NCBI RefSeq assembly: GCF_000003815.2
Contig: NC_049986.1
Location: forward strand, 18,822,970 to 18,886,969
Reading direction: 5' to 3'
Source: Branchiostoma floridae
Lineage: Eukaryota > Chordata > Leptocardii > Amphioxiformes > Branchiostomatidae
DNA: 64,000 bases
Each line of letters begins with the position of its first letter. Position 1 is the stretch's first letter. Shown here one piece after another: positions 1 to 12,900 of the stretch. The notes under the pieces are model-generated. The model was not told the origin of the DNA and did no database searches. It saw only the letters and a list, made by a program, of their open reading frames with translations. The translations under genes were made by a program, and so were the position numbers.

Positions 1-1069
1 AAAATCAGTCTACCTCGGCATTACAAGTACTACTAGATAGGTCATTGACTTCTAACATGCTGCAACAACTTTTGTGACAGTGAGGCCTAATTAAAATGAC
101 CTTTGAACAGCTTTGCAAGAGATCAATTTCAGATCAAACTGCGGAGATTGAATGTTTTAATCATTGATTAAAAAATAAAAAGTAAGTAACAGCTGTTGTA
201 TCATAATATCCTTAGTCTTCCTGAAGTTAAAGTGACCTAGCGTTGCGTACATTTTCTGTAGAGTGGACTCATTCCTCAGCTGACCGACATCTATCGCACC
301 TCAGGCAGTCATCCCTGACAGTAAGACATCTGGAGCTGCATAGTTCCAGTTTAAGAACTTTTATTCTGGCTTTGTTTACATTAATTTCTATATTTTTATT
401 AAGGTATTATTTGAGGTGTTGGTGTGGCAGCATGGCTTAATGGGCTCAAACGAATGGGTTGGATACTAGCCTTTGATACTGGTGTCCTTGGGAAAGGTAC
501 CTTTAAGTTACACGATATTTGAACCACAAAGCTTAGTTAGGAGGGAGCCTCTCGGCTATTCTGTCCAGAATTGTGGCAAGTAAACAGTGTCATGGATATG
601 GTGCGCCAGGGTGCCATTTTGTGTGTGCCAACATTTGCTGGCAATTAAGAGCCATAATTTTGTTTTTTATTTACTAATAGTTATAAAACTGTTCAACTTC
701 AAGGTTTAGAAAATTGATAACCTTCATCCAAACAGTCTCTACATTTTGTACCTTTGCCATCTTACTATTAATAGAATGTGTTGTCACAGTGAGACAAAGT
801 TTTATCATAGTTTTGTCTACATGTAGTTAAAGCAGATGAGTGTCGGGTGCTTAAACGTATTACAATAACTCGAATAAGCTAACATTTGCAAATCAAATTA
901 TAGTTTTTTTGTGGCTACATTAGACAGAGTTGACTTTTACACAATCACCCAAATTATTTTTGAAATTTCGATACTAAGTTTATCACAATAGTGGAGCCAG
1001 CTCAATTAAGTTTGGAATACTGAAATTTAGTCAGAACTGGTGATGCACGTATACATGTACATGAACATG
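1..1069. other. AT-rich sequence, no gene seen
   Basis: No exon-like open frame with splice sites was recognised. A weak tRNA-SINE-like fragment (GGCTTAATGGGCTC... CCTTGGGAAAGG) lies at about 420-520. Confidence 0.4.
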
Positions 1070-1233
1070 AGTAGAAGCCCCTTAATTGCACACCCCATTT
1101 ACCAGTACATTTTGTGCAAATATCCGAATGGTGCAACAAAGCAATGTTATTAAGCTGGACCGCACGACCATGAGACTTGGGGATTTCGTGCAATTAACAG
1201 AATTGTGCGATTATCCGTTGTGCAATTAACTAT
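1070..1233. mobile_element. Short TIR element (TTAATTGCAC family)
   Basis: The left end is AGAAGCCCCTTAATTGCACA and the interior is rich in GTGCAATTAAC. A second copy lies at 31532-32620, where another transposon splits it. Both share GGTGCAACAA, TGGGGATT and the ends. Confidence 0.65.
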
Positions 1234-1553
1234 ACTTATAGTTCTAACTAATGATTGAAAGTGATCTACATGTACATACCGCATATTGATCATCCATATG
1301 CAATTGCATACTGTGTGTGTGGGTGTAGGAGGTTTTGTCACCAGTAACGAAAAGCCCGTAGTTTTAGCTCGGCACGAATGATGGATGGTGTGTTTGATCA
1401 ACGGTAATTGCTGCTCGTGATAACTTCAAAAGACATCAGCGTGGGAGTGTTGTCATGAGTAGGAAGATAAGATACACGTGTGACAAGGGGTCAGGCTCTG
1501 TGGTTTCACACTGGCAGTCGGTAAAGGCACTGGGTTTCCATTACAGATCTGGT

Positions 1554-2481
1554 NNNNNNNNNNNNNNNNNNNNNNNNNNNNNNNNNNNNNNNNNNNNNNN
1601 NNNNNNNNNNNNNNNNNNNNNNNNNNNNNNNNNNNNNNNNNNNNNNNNNNNNNNNNNNNNNNNNNNNNNNNNNNNNNNNNNNNNNNNNNNNNNNNNNNNN
1701 NNNNNNNNNNNNNNNNNNNNNNNNNNNNNNNNNNNNNNNNNNNNNNNNNNNNNNNNNNNNNNNNNNNNNNNNNNNNNNNNNNNNNNNNNNNNNNNNNNNN
1801 NNNNNNNNNNNNNNNNNNNNNNNNNNNNNNNNNNNNNNNNNNNNNNNNNNNNNNNNNNNNNNNNNNNNNNNNNNNNNNNNNNNNNNNNNNNNNNNNNNNN
1901 NNNNNNNNNNNNNNNNNNNNNNNNNNNNNNNNNNNNNNNNNNNNNNNNNNNNNNNNNNNNNNNNNNNNNNNNNNNNNNNNNNNNNNNNNNNNNNNNNNNN
2001 NNNNNNNNNNNNNNNNNNNNNNNNNNNNNNNNNNNNNNNNNNNNNNNNNNNNNNNNNNNNNNNNNNNNNNNNNNNNNNNNNNNNNNNNNNNNNNNNNNNN
2101 NNNNNNNNNNNNNNNNNNNNNNNNNNNNNNNNNNNNNNNNNNNNNNNNNNNNNNNNNNNNNNNNNNNNNNNNNNNNNNNNNNNNNNNNNNNNNNNNNNNN
2201 NNNNNNNNNNNNNNNNNNNNNNNNNNNNNNNNNNNNNNNNNNNNNNNNNNNNNNNNNNNNNNNNNNNNNNNNNNNNNNNNNNNNNNNNNNNNNNNNNNNN
2301 NNNNNNNNNNNNNNNNNNNNNNNNNNNNNNNNNNNNNNNNNNNNNNNNNNNNNNNNNNNNNNNNNNNNNNNNNNNNNNNNNNNNNNNNNNNNNNNNNNNN
2401 NNNNNNNNNNNNNNNNNNNNNNNNNNNNNNNNNNNNNNNNNNNNNNNNNNNNNNNNNNNNNNNNNNNNNNNNNNNNNNNNN
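1554..2481. other. Assembly gap, 928 N
   Basis: Sequence is missing. The right edge is a minisatellite, so the gap probably reflects a collapsed tandem array. Upstream exons could be hidden here. Confidence 0.95.
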
Positions 2482-2680
2482 TATAACCGCCCTTTGGCAT
2501 AACACACCAACCTTCTGTATCTGTATAGCCAGAGTAACTGTCCTTCGGCCCAACACACCTGCTTCTGTATCTGTATCTATATAGCCGGTATAACCGCCCT
2601 TCGGTGTAACACACCAGCTTCTGTATCTGTATCATATATAGCCAGTATAACCACCTTTCGACGCAATACACCAACTTCGC
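2482..2680. repeat. Minisatellite of about 57 bp bordering the gap
   Basis: About 3.5 units of GCCAGTATAACCGCCCTTCG followed by a TAACACACCAGCTTCTGTAT-type segment run directly out of the gap. Units differ by a few bases. Confidence 0.8.
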
Positions 2681-2884
2681 AGGCGCGTGGCGCAGCAGCA
2701 GCTCAGTAATATACAGTTACTGTACAATGTAATTTGTGACTACGATGTATATCGCAAACACTCAATTTTCTTCCTACTGCAAAATTGAATCCCCACAAAC
2801 TTTAATGCATTTACCGCTATTAAATACATTCTAATAAGTGGGATTAGGAGTAAAATGCTTTGGGTTGTCTTTCCTTTTCTTTTA

Positions 2885-3390
2885 TCTGAACTTTATTGCA
2901 AATCCTTCCCCGAGGGATAATTGCATGTAACATAAAAGGGTACAGTGACATAGAGTGTTATTACATGTAGTTGAAGTAAGAATAAAATGCTTCAGGTTGT
3001 CTTTCCATTTCTTTTATAGAGCTTTATTGCAAATCCTTCCCTGTGCGATGTAACATGAAAGGGTACAGACAAACAGTGTAACTATGATGATTATAGCACA
3101 TGTTTACTCTAGCCTAAAAGTTATAATTCTCGATTCTGAGTTATTGGGTTCGACTTTTTTTTTCTGAGACAGTCGCAAGAAGACGAATGATCCAGCCTTG
3201 TTTGTAATGTGTCCAAGGTTTAGTGTGATGTTAGGAGGAGGATTGTTTTCTTTTGATCAGCAAAGTGAAGAAATTTGGGTGTAATTTAAAGCAGGGCCTT
3301 TTCAAACAGCTCTGTTCTTTTGTGATAGTTCAAGGAACAATTTGAAGTAGTGTGTTTTGCCTTATCTGTGTTGGTAACGATGAACGTTCG
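2885..3390 (-). mobile_element. Degraded LINE 3' end fragments
   Basis: Two partial copies of an end reading CTTTATTGCAAATCCTTCC on the plus strand (2890 and 3012). The second is followed by TTGGGTTCGACT and a stretch that aligns with the better-preserved LINE fragment at 14841-15260, in the same orientation. It is non-coding now. Confidence 0.6.
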
Positions 3391-4610
3391 AACTTACAAG
3401 ACCTTTCAAAATCTCATGAGTGGGCAGTCTGGAGCTTTGAACTTTCCTGTTGACCTTAACTTTGATATTTATCTAAATCTCTAGTGGCTTTGTTATTTCT
3501 TCAAATTGCCTCTAGTCTGAAAGACTTTCATGACTTTCTACATAGTCCTCTCACTAGTAGAAGACTTTCAAACTGCTGATATGCAGCATTCATTCTTCAA
3601 TCCTAAAGAACAAAATGAATATGGAATTCTGTGTAGGTGTATTGATTGCATGTATGTTACGCAATCATACAAGGAACAGTTAAAAGTAAAATGTCTTTTG
3701 TCTTGTTTTACATGTATCTGTGTTGGTAACAATGAACTTACAAGGCATATCAAGATCTCATGAGTGGGCAGTCTGGAGCTTTGAACTTTCTTGTTGACCT
3801 TAAGTTTGATATTTGTCTAAATCTCTAGTGGCTTTGTTATTTCTTCAAATTGCCTCTAGTCTGAAAGACTTTCATGACTTTCTACAAAGTCCTCTCACTT
3901 GTAGACTTTCAAACTGCTGATATACAGCATTCATTCTTCCTCACAAAGAACAACATGAATTCTCTGTAGGTGTATTGATTGCATGTATGTTACGCAATCA
4001 TACAAGGAACAGTTAAAAGTGAAATGTCTTTTGTCTTGTTTTACATGTATCTGTGTTGGTAACAATGAACTTACATGACATTTCAAGATTTCATGAGTGG
4101 GCAGTCTGGAGCTTTGAACTTTCTTGTTGACCTTAAGTTTGATATTTATCTAAATCTCTAGTGGCTTTGTTATTTCTTCAAATTGCCTCTAGTCTGAAAG
4201 ACTTTCATGACTTTCCACATAGTCCTCTCACTTGTAGACTTTCAAACTGCTGGTATGCAGCATTCATTCTTCAATCCTAAAGAACAATATGGAATTCTGT
4301 GTAGGTGTATTGATTGCGTGTATGTTACGTGATCATACAAGGAAGTTCAACAGTTTAAAGTAAATGTGTTTTGTCTTATCTTGTATGTATGTCAAATCTG
4401 TGTTGGTAACAATGAACTTACGTGACATTTCAAAATCTCATGAGTGGGCAGTCCGGAGCTTTGAACTTTCGTGTTCCCCTTGAGTTTGATATTTATCTTT
4501 AAATCTCTAGTCTGAAAGACTTTTATGACTTTCTACATAGTCCTCTCACTTGTAGACTTTCAAACTGCTGATATGCAGCATTCCCTGTCCTTTAGGAAGA
4601 ATTCTGTGTA
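3390..4610 (-). repeat. Tandem array, period ~340 bp, grown from a LINE C-terminus
   Basis: CATGAGTGGGCAGTCTGGAG recurs at 3415, 3759 and 4092, and with one change at 4439. The minus strand of one unit still reads DKRHFTFNCSLYD, similar to the zinc-motif end ([14 protein letters not shown]) of the LINE at 14969-15223. The array is therefore an amplified LINE tail rather than a gene. Confidence 0.7.
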
Positions 4611-5268
4611 GGTGTATTGATCGCCTGTATCGGTGTAACGAAGCCAACACCAGCTGTGAGCTGACCTATATTCTGCAAATCTTGCCGTATATCTACCCAG
4701 GGGGGGAACTTGAATTGGTCTACATCAGAACGGGTTATTGTATTGGCAAAGGGCAATAAAGCCACTAGGAAATTTGCTCTTACGTACATCAGATAAGTCA
4801 AAAGTTCGGCGCTTTCTTGGGTTTTGGGAACAAGCATTTGACATTTCTGTTGTATTAAGGCGCATTTCAGAATATTGGCAATGCGTAATATTCCTGACTG
4901 GGTTTCAAAAGTCTGGTATTGTCTGTGACATCCATTTTTTGTCAAAGTCAATTGTGATTTAGTGGATCATGATTATAGATTGAAAATTCCAGGCAATTGG
5001 GTATAACGGCAGTATTTCAAGTGCTTGTAAGAAACTAAAAAACACTGTCTGTCGACATTAGTAGACAGATTCAGACCTCCATCTTTAGGCACCTCCATGC
5101 ATTTGAATAATCTGGTGCTTGTAAGCACATTTAAGTATGTTGATAAAAATGTGGTAACTTAAAAGACAGATACGCAGAAGTCTGAAGCCATCATGCTCTA
5201 TTCTATGCATGTCAATCCATGACAAGACATCACCTGAGTCTGAAATTCCAAATCAACATTATTTTCCC

Positions 5269-5678
5269 TAAGGTCACACCAAATATATTTGTTGCTTCTC
5301 AGATTTTTTCAGAAAAAGATTCGTCCGACAAGCCAAAAAAAAAGGCGGAATAAATTTTTTCAAAATCAAATGGTTTGGGGTGAAGATGTACAGCTTAAAT
5401 AACAGAAAAAAAACACCCTGAGGAATTTAATAGCATGTTTTATATATGAGTGATGAACCGATCCTTCGATTTGTTACTAATGCTCTGAATAAAAGATATT
5501 GTTTTTAGACCGAAATTATGTGGCTCTGAATGGCAATATTTACAGGTTTTAAATAGGTATCATTATATGTACAAAACCTATATCATTTTTCTCAGGACTT
5601 AATTTAATGAAAATTTATAAAAAAAAGACATGTTAATTCGAGAAGCAATTGCAACAAATAATATTTAAGTGGCCTTAG
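5269..5678. mobile_element. TIR element, GGCCACACC family
   Basis: The ends are TAAGGTCACACCAAATATAT and the inverse of TATTTAAGTGGCCTTA, with GAGAAGCAA/TTGCTTCTC inside the arms. Related copies are at 17195, 18838 and 54087. No ORF; non-autonomous. Confidence 0.6.
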
Positions 5679-6200
5679 GTAAGTAATGCCAGGACTCCCC
5701 GAGTCACATGCACACGTGGCCTTCCTTCAGCTATAGAAATATCATCATGGCTCTTTCCCCGTAGCCAAGGATGCGAGGGAAGTTCTTTTATAGAAATATA
5801 AAAGGCTCAGAAATCAGAGCAGCTTTGTACCATCTGGGTTCTGCCTAATTGGACAGCTGCGGCACTTGAACACTAGATTTATTTTTGTGGCTGACGTTTC
5901 AAGAAACACGTTTCAAGATGTGCACATGTCTTTAATTGGCACGTGATTTTGCTCCACTTCAGAAAGTCGCTTCCTGCCAACAGGGTAACGACCTTTGGGA
6001 GTAGACCATAAGGCGCACTCTTACTGCACTCAAGCTTGCGTCACTGCAGGGTTCGTTAACTGCGTCACTGTTTTGCTATTTTCTCCGATTTAAAAAAAAA
6101 TCTAGGTATTGAGTAATGGGGATTGCGTAAAAGTATGCCTTAGAAGACGACAAAATACACAAAAGTAAGAAAATTTGTTCTTTATCACTGAAAGAACAAG

Positions 6201-6762
6201 TCCCTCCACTTACATGTACCGTGTGTTTCTCGCCCTTGCCTCCATAGTAAGCAGAGCTGTGTGGTACAAATGTACCACAACCACAGATTTGACTTCCGTA
6301 TAGCCCTCCCCTCAAAATTTTCAAAATTTTTCATGTATACATGCACTCCTTGCTTTAAGATAGCTGGCAGTACATGTACAACCACAGCGCTGACTGGCTC
6401 TAGCCCACCCCTCCCTAATTAGCTGGCAGTACATGTACTAGTGCTGTGTGGTTATTGGTACCACAACCACAGAACTGACTTGCTCCAGCCCGCTCCTCCA
6501 CTTACATGTACCGTGTATTCCTCCAACCTCCCTGCTTAGCTGGAGTACATTGTACATTTCCTGGTACCACAACCACAAAACTGACTTCCTCTTGCCCGCT
6601 TCTCCACTTACATGACATGTATACCGTGTATTTCTCCAACCTACCTGCTTAGCTGGAGTACATTGTACATTTCCTGGTACCACAACCACAAAACTGACTT
6701 GCTCCAGCCCGCTTCTCCACTTACATGTACCGTGTATTTCTCACCCACCTCCCTGCCTATAG
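6201..6762 (+). repeat. Tandem repeats copying the exon 1 acceptor
   Basis: Units start with CTCCACTTACATGTACCGTG near 6201, 6495, 6601 (with a small insertion) and 6715; the last runs into exon 1. Each contains a pyrimidine tract and a TAG comparable to the real acceptor, followed by TTTCCTGG-TACCA, a decayed copy of exon 1 sequence (ACTTTCCTGGGGTACCAGG). The middle periods are about 105-114 bp. Confidence 0.78.
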
Positions 6763-6900
6763 CTAGCGGAGCTGTGTGCGACTTTCCTGGGGTACCAGGA
6801 GGGTGTTCGCCATGTGGTGAAGAACCTCACCATCAAGAAGCTGTCCCCCTGGAGCCAGACCTACCTCAACACACACACCTTCCTGTACAAGCCTGCACAG
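6763..6900 (+). CDS. Exon 1 visible: DH domain, late helices
   Basis: This 138-nt exon follows a pyrimidine-rich tract ending CTATAG and ends CAG|GTTAGT; both ends are phase 0. It encodes 46 residues including [21 protein letters not shown] and ending in YKPAQ. The stretch before the donor aligns with the DH motif usually written L-x-K-P-V-Q-R, here KPAQ with His as the first residue of the next exon. Earlier DH helices with the catalytic Glu must be encoded upstream. Nearby AGs at 6766 and 6771 are alternative acceptors that I consider weaker. Confidence 0.72.
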
Positions 6901-9900
6901 GTTAGTCCTCATATTATATTGTACATGTGCGTGTGGTATTTGTTTTCATATGCATATAAAATGTACATGCATGCAGGCATCTCTGGTATAATCATCATCA
7001 ATGACTGTTTTCATTTTGACGTGTCTGTGCGTTTGGATATCATTATGATCATCAGCATTGAACAAAACTAATGACCACCATTGAGAACTAAGACCTTGAC
7101 GGATTCAACATATTGATTGAATCTCACACCTCCTCTTGTACAATACACATGTATGTGGCTCTGATATTTGTTTGCATATGAATGCATTTCTGTTTAACCA
7201 TATTATCAATAGAAAGGCCATCTTTTGTCATGTATTTTCATCAGATAAAAATCACCATTTTGGAAAATCACTTGCCCTAAAGACCCAGTTGTCATGATGA
7301 CCTGTAGATATAGAATTTCACATCTTCTTCACAATACTTGTAATATGACACTTATATATGTTATATGTTAATAGATGTGTTGGCAACAGGATAGCCATGT
7401 TTTGTATATGCAACATGATTGTAATCAATGTTTAGTAAATCATCACTGGAAATTAAAATCTTAGTTGAGCTTAACATTGAATTTTGTATTGTAATCTGTG
7501 TGTTTAAGCCGGCATGGGTTAATACAATGTGTGGGTGTGCATGCTACATTTGTATTCATATGCCTGCAGATATGCATCTCTATGTTCAATAACAGCAATC
7601 TTAATAATTATACATACACATACAGCTTGTATGTCTTGATAATACATTTTGTTTTCGATTCTCACCACACACAGATATGCACAAATATTTCGTAAGTGGC
7701 CTTCAACTATAGTATAGACTGTAGATATGTACATTTAACAAAGGTCAAAATGTTCACGTATTTAAAGTTTATGTAATCTATAATGTAATAGAATTAAGAC
7801 AGGGAAAGAGCACTGTGTAGATTCAGGTCACATTTTAGTCCTAACCTCTCTACTCCTTTTACTTAATTAGTTATTAATATAATAATAAAACTCAGTGTGT
7901 TTAGACAAGTGTTGGGTAGGGATATGCAATAAAGATCATTCTCATATTCGCAATAACAATTAGTATTGAAAAGATGACTGGAATTGAAGATCTAGTTGGC
8001 TTGAAAAGATCAAACTTGTCAACAATAAATTACACATTTTCTATTAGCCAGTTGCTATACTTTTAGGTACATGTTCACTGTCAGGCATTTTGCCTGCGTG
8101 TACATTGTCAACAGCATGGCCATGTTTTATACATGTATGTCATGATACTCATGAGATTCAAAACCAGTGATGAGCTAATTAAATTTTCAACCTTCCGTAT
8201 GACTATTTTGGGGCGCATCTTGTATTTTGATGGAGAATACATGCATTTCTGTTTGTACTAAATACCTCTAATCAATTGATGTACCAACCCAACCTACATC
8301 TGCCATGTTCAGCACCATGGACAGGCCTAAGTCTGTCACTATAACATCAAGAAAAGTGTCATGATGATAATGACTTATTTTGTTCAAACAACAACAACAG
8401 TTACCAATTGGAAGTCTTAATGAGCTCAATATTGATCTGGTAATAGTGTATCCAAAATCTATGATCATAGCTGCCATGCCTATCTCATCTCATGCGAATA
8501 GCTATTGGCTAGACGACAAAAAGACTCAGGATCTACAATAGGTTTGCATACCAGGCTATTCAACATTGAATTTCACATGTCCTTGTACATGTTTAGTCAT
8601 GCTGTATACTGTATCGCTCAATGTACCAACCCAACCCGTATCTGCCATGTTAAGCACCATGGACAGGTCTAAGTCTGTCACTAAGTCTATAACATCAACA
8701 AAAGCATCATGCTGATGATGACTTTTTTTATTCCAACAACAACAACAGTTGGCCTGGTATCCAAAATCTATGATCATAGCTGTCGTGTCTATCTCATCTC
8801 ATTATCTCATGCGAATAGCTATTTGGCTAAGAGGACAAAAAGACTCAGGATCTACAATAGGTTTAAATACCAGGCAATTCAACATTGAATTTCACATGTC
8901 CTTGTACATTGTGTATTCCGTATCACTTGATGCACCAATGCAGCCCACATATGCCATGTTCAGCACCATGGACAGGTCTAAGTCTGTCATTATAACATCT
9001 CCATTTCTCACACAAATAGGTATTTGGGTTATGAAGAGACTACATTGGGTTTGCATACCAGGCTTTTCAACATTGAACTTACATTTGAATTTTTCCTTTT
9101 ACAGTAAGTCATTGTGTATTCCATATCAATCAATGTACCAACCCAACCTGTATCTGGCCTTGGTACCATCCGGATAGTACTACATTTAGTAGTTCACGCC
9201 GACGTTTATTAAACACCATATACAGTCATGTACAGTTTGGGCATCTCTCAAATGCCTGGAATATTCAATTCTCGTTCAAATTTTGGACGAGGGCGCTGAT
9301 TGGTCCCTTGTGGGTGGTAGTTTGCTCTTATGTTCGCTTCAGTCTACTATACAAGAAAATTGGTGAACTGATTGCTGTATTTGAACAGGACTGGTGTTGG
9401 AACTCATGTTCTAACGAGCGCTCTAGAACGTATTCTTTAATTTGCTTGATAACTAAGGTCACCACCAAAATTAAAGATTTGATTAAAAGTATTATACAGT
9501 TCCCCAGACGGGTATCAGAAGTGAACTACTGCCCGGACGGTACCCAGACTAACCTTCCTCTGTCATTTTCAGCACCATGGACAGACACAAATCTGTCATT
9601 ATAACAATCATCAAGCAGGGTTGGACAAGTTTTCTAAAATTCACTTGTCCTATCGGGCAAAAATTTACTTGCCCAAACCAACGTTTCACTTGCCCGAAAT
9701 TTAAATGACATTTTTCTATGTATTTTTACTTCCATCGATGGAATTCTTAGCTTGTTATTGGCTCTATTTTTCTGTGTTCACCAATGTTTGATGCCATTAC
9801 TGTGAAAAGTTATGAAAATCTCATTTACTAGAAAAAAATTTTACATGACCAATTGGGCAAGTGGCGTAGTGCATGCACTTGCCCGATCAGTGTTTTCACT

Positions 9901-12900
9901 TACCCGGGACAATAGGGCTAGTGAACTTGTCCAACCCTGATCAAGCAACATGTCTTGAGGATGATGACTGGTTTATTCAAATAACAACAACAGTTACAAA
10001 AGTACGAGCCTCATAGCAGCAGCAGCTTATTGACAGGGTGGTTGACAATTAAAATCAAAATAATTGATACAAAATTTAAGCCTACAACAACAAATCAAAA
10101 ACAAAGTACAACACACTCAAGTTACTCGACATGCAAGGCTTGCAACATTTAAAAAAAACACAGAAAAACACAGTTGACAATGGACTAGTTTATTGTATTC
10201 AACCAATGTCTCTTTATGTATTATGTATTCTCATTGTACAGTCTATTCGTGTATGTGTGCACCTCTCAAATTTTACGTTGTAACATATATATGCGAGGAA
10301 ATGACTTAAAACCATAAAACCAGGCTTTACGAGGGAAGGTCTACCCAATTTATCTTCTTGAATGCCGTCTATTGGCAATCTGGGACCTCTGAGTTTAAGC
10401 TGTTAAGCTAGCCTCTTGTCTTGGGATAATGCATTGTCTGTCTACCATTTGATTTAGTTTTACGTCTCCCCAGCAGAGGACGGTCGATATCAAGGATCTA
10501 ATCACCCACCTAACACATGGCTGGACATGAGGAGAATATATAAAACATTTTGTAGAACAGTCGATTTTATTATTCCAGGATGACAGTGTTATCCAGAAAA
10601 CCGCAGTTATTTGGATATGGATTTTCCAAATGAATAATATTACAATAATAGTATGTATCATGATCATCAGAGGGCAAATTATTATACAGGTATAGGTCTC
10701 CAGAATTGAGAATTTAGAGCAAGCTATGTCAGATAGGGGCCTATGGGGTGAAATCTGTACTTGCCTGGTTCTGACCGCTGGTCGATGATGTATGTATGTA
10801 TAGGTCTCCAGGACAAAGCCAATTTTCTACACTGTAAAATTTAAAGTTTGCAAGGAGTTAATATCGTGGTGGTGGGGAAAAAGGACTGTTCGCGGTGGTT
10901 TTAACTTCACGGTAGCACCTTGTACTTACTGCCTCTTACTACCATGGAAAAATGTTAGCGGTGGTTTTAGGTTCACGGTGAATTGGCAATGCAAAAACCG
11001 CGAACATGAAACCACTGCAGAAATATCTGCATTTACAGTAATTCTGAAAAGTTTGGGGAAACTGAGCCAGGATTCTGGGAACTCGAGCCAGAATTCTGGG
11101 AACAATTTTGTTGACCTTTGTATTGTTTCATGAATACCTTTTGGTTCTTTTCACATGAATACATAAAGGTCACATTTTTGGATTCATACGCCATTTGAAT
11201 ATTGGATTTCATATCTACTCAAAATGACAGGAATTCAAAGTAATACCAAAGCCCTTAATATGTCCTTCAGTTGAGTACTTGCAGACATCCGCCTCAAAGA
11301 GTCTGCCATTTCCAGCTCTTAAAAGTGATTGGCCTTCACAACTCTTACATTCATCTCCACATTAACTTTGGTTCTGCTCTTAGTATACTAGTGCTCTCTC
11401 AGGTTTGAAGATAAGACTTACAGATGAGCTGTCTGGCTGAAACGTTCTTGTACTAAATAATGCCACTATCTGTACCCACGGCCAATTTATTTCCATACTT
11501 TCTGTAAGACATTTGAAAGTAAGAATTCAGCAAGAGGGCAACCCGAAAACAAAGTGCTGCATAGCAAAACTTGACTGTATTCATTCGCTATAATAGTACA
11601 CGTACATGCATAAATGTACATGTACATGATTCTATACAGTACCAAATTATGAATTTGACCCTCATACTGTGTTTCCATGTTGAAGGTTGTCTCCAGAATC
11701 CATTCCTCCGTCCTAGGATGGAAACTTGTAGTTGGAATTGACAAAAATTTGTGTGTAAACTATTTTCACGCAAACTTAAAAGCTCTAGATTTTACAGTTA
11801 CAACATTGTAGGTTAACATACAATACCATGTACATTTACAGGCAGTACACGTACAATGTAGGTACAATACAGGTCCCCTTTTGTACCTAATGTCACATAA
11901 ACCTGATAAACTAGTAAATTTCTTTGCTGTTTCCAAGGCAAGATGCTGTGTTTTGTTTGCCCAAGATTACCAGTGATTACATGTACTTGTTCAAGGTATT
12001 CTTCCTGCCACAGCCTTTATTGATTGAGGTACTGTAAATGCAGAAACTTTTGCGGTGGTTTTATGTTTGCGGCATTTGCGGTGGACGCTTCACCGCAAAC
12101 CTAACACCACTGCGAACATTTTTCCATGGCAGTAAGAGACTACAGTGCATGGTGCTACCCTGAACTTAAAACCACAGCAAAAAGTCCTTTGTCCCGCTAC
12201 CGCGAAATGAAATCCCCGCAAAATAAAATGCATTTACAGTAGTTTGTGCTTAAGTTTTTTTTTCTTTTCCCCTGACAGCATCTGAGCCAGGTAGCAGGTT
12301 TACTGGACACCATACTGAGGTGCACCTCGCCCCAACATCAAGACTTCCTGGACCTACAGACTGTCATCAGAGGTGGGTGTAGAAACACATGTAGATACTG
12401 TACATCTAAAGCAGTTGAAGACGAAACACATTTTTTACTTTCGAGTGTTCATTCAACCAAACAAAAAGAATCATTTTGTTTATGTATAGAGAAGCCACAA
12501 AGACATATCCCAACGTGTAGCATGTCACATATTTCACATTTATTTGAAGAATTGATGAGCTTGTAGTAAATAGTTTCCTGCATGAATTATTTATATACAT
12601 GTATGTTGTCTTTATTTACATTTTTCATTTTTATTGTAAGTAAGTATACAGTGGAAATGGCTGTAAGTTCATTTGAACAATACTTGTTTGATTCGTATAA
12701 AGGTACAGCCTCATTTTATAGCTTTTAACAATGTTTGCACTTAGATATGCAATGCCATATAGGTTACAAAATGTATATGTAGGTGTGAAAGGTGTAATAT
12801 AACCAGCTGCTGCCATGTTGTATTCCTGCGAAGCTTTTGTGTTGCACAGAAGGCCAGTAATACCTGAGCTGTATAGTGTACAGATAGTGACACAGATACT

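Noticed and set aside
1453-2674. Long open frames on both strands across 1453-2674
   Set aside because: They consist almost wholly of N from the 928-base gap, plus minisatellite.
4592-4951. 119-codon minus-strand frame (ends NTPTQNSS)
   Set aside because: No recognisable domain, no splice sites in phase, and it abuts the tandem LINE-tail array; most likely chance or an unidentified relic.
6612-6905. 97-codon plus-strand frame over exon 1
   Set aside because: Wrong frame relative to the exon; the phase that joins exon 2 gives the DH sequence.
3390-9180. Regular repeats reminiscent of a CRISPR array
   Set aside because: Units of 300 bp or more without short repeat/unique spacer alternation in an animal genome; ordinary tandem duplications.
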